NCBI GenBank assembly: GCA_016867265.1
Contig: VGJW01000003.1
Coordinates: forward strand, 141,364 to 205,363
DNA length: 64,000 nt
Reading direction: 5' to 3'
DNA from: Candidatus Tanganyikabacteria bacterium
GTDB lineage: Bacteria; Cyanobacteriota; Sericytochromatia; S15B-MN24; VGJW01
Positions 62,609 to 64,000 of this stretch are shown here, one piece after another (positions within the stretch are counted from its first letter, which is position 1; each line of letters starts with the position of its first letter). The position numbers and the translations under genes were made by a program. Below the pieces are notes generated by a model. The model saw nothing but the letters and a program-made list of their open reading frames with translations, did no database searches and had not been told where the DNA came from.

Positions 62609-63820
62609 ATGACATTTGATCCATTGGGTGCCATCCAAGACATGCACGTCTTCGGGGAGTTCGGCGATATCAACCCGTCGATTTCCGATGCGTCCACGTT
62701 CACATTCATGACCCCGGGCAAGATGCGCGAGCTCTTCGATCACGAGGTGGAGGGTTGCTACCTCTACTCGCGCCATTGGAACCCGACCCAGCGCGCCCTT
62801 GCCGATGCTCTTGCGGCGCTCGAGGGGACGGAGTCCGCGCATGTGGTCGGCTCCGGGATGGCGGCCATCGCCGTCACGATCCTGCAGATGTGCGGCCAAG
62901 GCGACGAGGTCGTGGCCAGCCGGACGGTCTATGGCGGCACCTATGCGCTTTTCGCGAACTTCCTGCCTCGTTTCGGCATTACGGTGCGTTTCGTCGACAC
63001 GGGCGATCTCGTGGCGGTGGCAGCGGCTTGTACGGACCGGACCCGGGTCATCTACTGCGAGGGACTGTCCAACCCCCTGCTTGAGGTCGCGGACATTCCC
63101 GCGCTGGCCAACCTGGCGCATCGGCGGGGTGCCCGTCTCGTGGTCGACAATACATTCTCGCCACTGCTGCTGGCGCCTGCGCAACTCGGGGCCGATGTGG
63201 TCATCCACAGCCTGACCAAGTTCATCAACGGCACGAGCGATTGCGTGGCGGGTGTCGTATGCGCCTCGCGCGCCTTCATTGCCGGCCTGTCGGACGTGAA
63301 CAGCGGGGCGTTGATGCTGCTTGGGCCCGTGCTGGATTCGGCCCGCGCTGCGAGCATTCTCAAGAACCTCCACGCCTTGCACTTGCGGATGCGGAAGCAC
63401 AGCGACAACGCACTGTTTCTGGCGCAGCACCTCGAGGACCGGGGCGTCGAGGTGCACTACCCTGGCTTGGCCAGCCATCCGCACCACGAGCGCTACAAGC
63501 GCCTGGCGTCTGGCGATTTCGGCTTCGGGGGCGTCCTGACGCTGCGGATGCCCACGGTCGAGCAGGCCGAGCAGCTGATGGTGGCAATGCAGGAAGACCG
63601 GATTGGCTTCTTGGCCGTAAGTCTTGGGTACTTCAAGACACTGTTCAGTCCGCCCAGCCACAGCACGTCCTCCGAGATCCCCAAGGACACGCAGGACGCG
63701 ATGGGGTTGGATCCCGCGATGGTCAGGATGTCCGTTGGCCTCGATCACGAGATCGGGCGTACCTGGCGTCGCTTGTCCACTTGTCTGGATGCGGTTCTCG
63801 GGCCCCGCAAGACGGCCTGA
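62609..63820 (+). CDS. Cys/Met metabolism PLP-dependent enzyme (methionine gamma-lyase or cystathionine gamma-lyase type)
   Basis: ATG 62609 is 5 nt after GGGAG (62599-62603). The 403-residue fold type I enzyme has YSRHWNPTQRALADALAALE, SGMAAIAVTILQMCGQGDEV, YGGTYALF, VDNTFSPLLLAPAQLGADVV and the PLP lysine in HSLTKFINGTSDCVAG (K204). The late FSPPSHSTSSEIPKDTQ motif fits the gamma-lyase group more than the synthases. It lacks the usual catalytic-Cys context of known methionine gamma-lyases as far as I can judge, so the substrate (methionine, cystathionine or O-acetylhomoserine) stays open. Cytoplasmic. Its products include alpha-keto acids and ammonia. Confidence 0.9.
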   Translation: MTFDPLGAIQDMHVFGEFGDINPSISDASTFTFMTPGKMRELFDHEVEGCYLYSRHWNPTQRALADALAALEGTESAHVVGSGMAAIAVTILQMCGQGDEVVASRTVYGGTYALFANFLPRFGITVRFVDTGDLVAVAAACTDRTRVIYCEGLSNPLLEVADIPALANLAHRRGARLVVDNTFSPLLLAPAQLGADVVIHSLTKFINGTSDCVAGVVCASRAFIAGLSDVNSGALMLLGPVLDSARAASILKNLHALHLRMRKHSDNALFLAQHLEDRGVEVHYPGLASHPHHERYKRLASGDFGFGGVLTLRMPTVEQAEQLMVAMQEDRIGFLAVSLGYFKTLFSPPSHSTSSEIPKDTQDAMGLDPAMVRMSVGLDHEIGRTWRRLSTCLDAVLGPRKTA

Positions 63821-63854
63821 ATCCGGGTTTTCGCGGCGGACTTTCGGATTTTCG

Positions 63855-63884
63855 TTGACAGAAGTGCCGTGGTGGAGTTACGTT
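63855..63884 (+). promoter_or_regulatory. Sigma-70-type promoter for a gene beyond the window
   Basis: TTGACA (63855-63860), an 18-nt spacer and TACGTT (63879-63884). The last 180 nt hold no open gene, and the sequence after 63890 turns T-rich. A plus-strand gene or stable RNA should start downstream of 64000. Confidence 0.55.
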
Positions 63885-64000
63885 GGCTGGGTGGTCTGCG
63901 TTGTACGCAGTCTGCTTGGCCGAATGGTCTGATGTTGTCGTTCTTGATTTGATGTTTCTGTTGTTTCCGGGCTTTGTGTCCTGATGCAGTGGTGGTGTCT

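Noticed and set aside
1..64000. CRISPR arrays, insertion sequences, prophage or integrase genes
   Set aside because: I saw no spaced direct repeats, transposase motifs, terminal inverted repeats or integrase. The lipoprotein island between rpoB and rpoC also shows no mobile-element marks at its edges.

Overview
This 64 kb window is a high-GC bacterial chromosome segment. It holds a core information-processing backbone (rpoB, rpoC, the rpsL-rpsG-fusA unit, then S10, spc and alpha operon genes through rpsI), flanked and interrupted by genes for envelope proteins. At least a dozen predicted lipoproteins, an ExbB/ExbD pair and Sec machinery point to a double-membrane cell. The partial first gene is MglA, the polarity GTPase. 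RpoC is a single 1888-residue chain with about 660 residues inserted between the two trigger-loop helices, including an RTRHG motif near the start of the insert. An insert of that size is a hallmark of cyanobacterial RpoC2, but Cyanobacteria proper split the gene into rpoC1 and rpoC2. Unsplit rpoC, absence of photosynthesis genes and a lipoprotein-rich envelope suggest a non-photosynthetic relative of Cyanobacteria (Sericytochromatia or Vampirovibrionia type). That placement is inference and needs a phylogeny.

Layout. 1-14 kb: mglA (partial), an apparently frameshifted lipoprotein gene, a repeat-bearing lipoprotein, a Ser/Thr kinase with TPRs, and a minus-strand unit of secreted protein, nitrilase-family amidase and a CAU tRNA. 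A plus-strand string follows: dihydrodipicolinate-reductase-like enzyme, lipoprotein, subtilase and asparaginase. Then come a minus-strand exbB-exbD pair, a small zinc-ribbon membrane protein and a second subtilase behind an AT-rich control region. 14-15 kb: a small hypothetical gene and birA (minus). 15-36 kb: rpoB and rpoC, each with its own promoter, separated by about 12 kb that holds one plus-strand lipoprotein gene and an eight-gene minus-strand lipoprotein operon. Four of those lipoproteins share an N-terminal domain, one of them carries a C-terminal di-haem MauG-type peroxidase, and the first gene encodes IPT/TIG domains plus a repeat-built C-terminal region.

36-57 kb: rpsL, rpsG, fusA, terminator, rpsJ (tuf is absent from its usual place), rplC to rplO, secY, adk, map, infA, rpmJ, rpsM, rpsK, rpsD, rpoA, rplQ, truA, rplM, rpsI, terminator. 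Genes are close-packed with many 4-14 nt overlaps. The gaps that exist (rpsJ-rplC, rplO-secY, rpsM-rpsK) contain RNA hairpins. 57-64 kb: a class V aminotransferase with serA (serine synthesis), an LPP20-like secreted protein on the minus strand, a RidA-family protein, a LIM-domain protein with a DA1-type metallopeptidase domain, and a Cys/Met-metabolism PLP enzyme. The window ends in a good promoter for an unseen gene.

The most promising items for new biology are the rpoB-rpoC lipoprotein operon with its shared domain and fused peroxidase, the unsplit cyanobacterial-type RpoC, and the bacterial LIM-DA1 peptidase.
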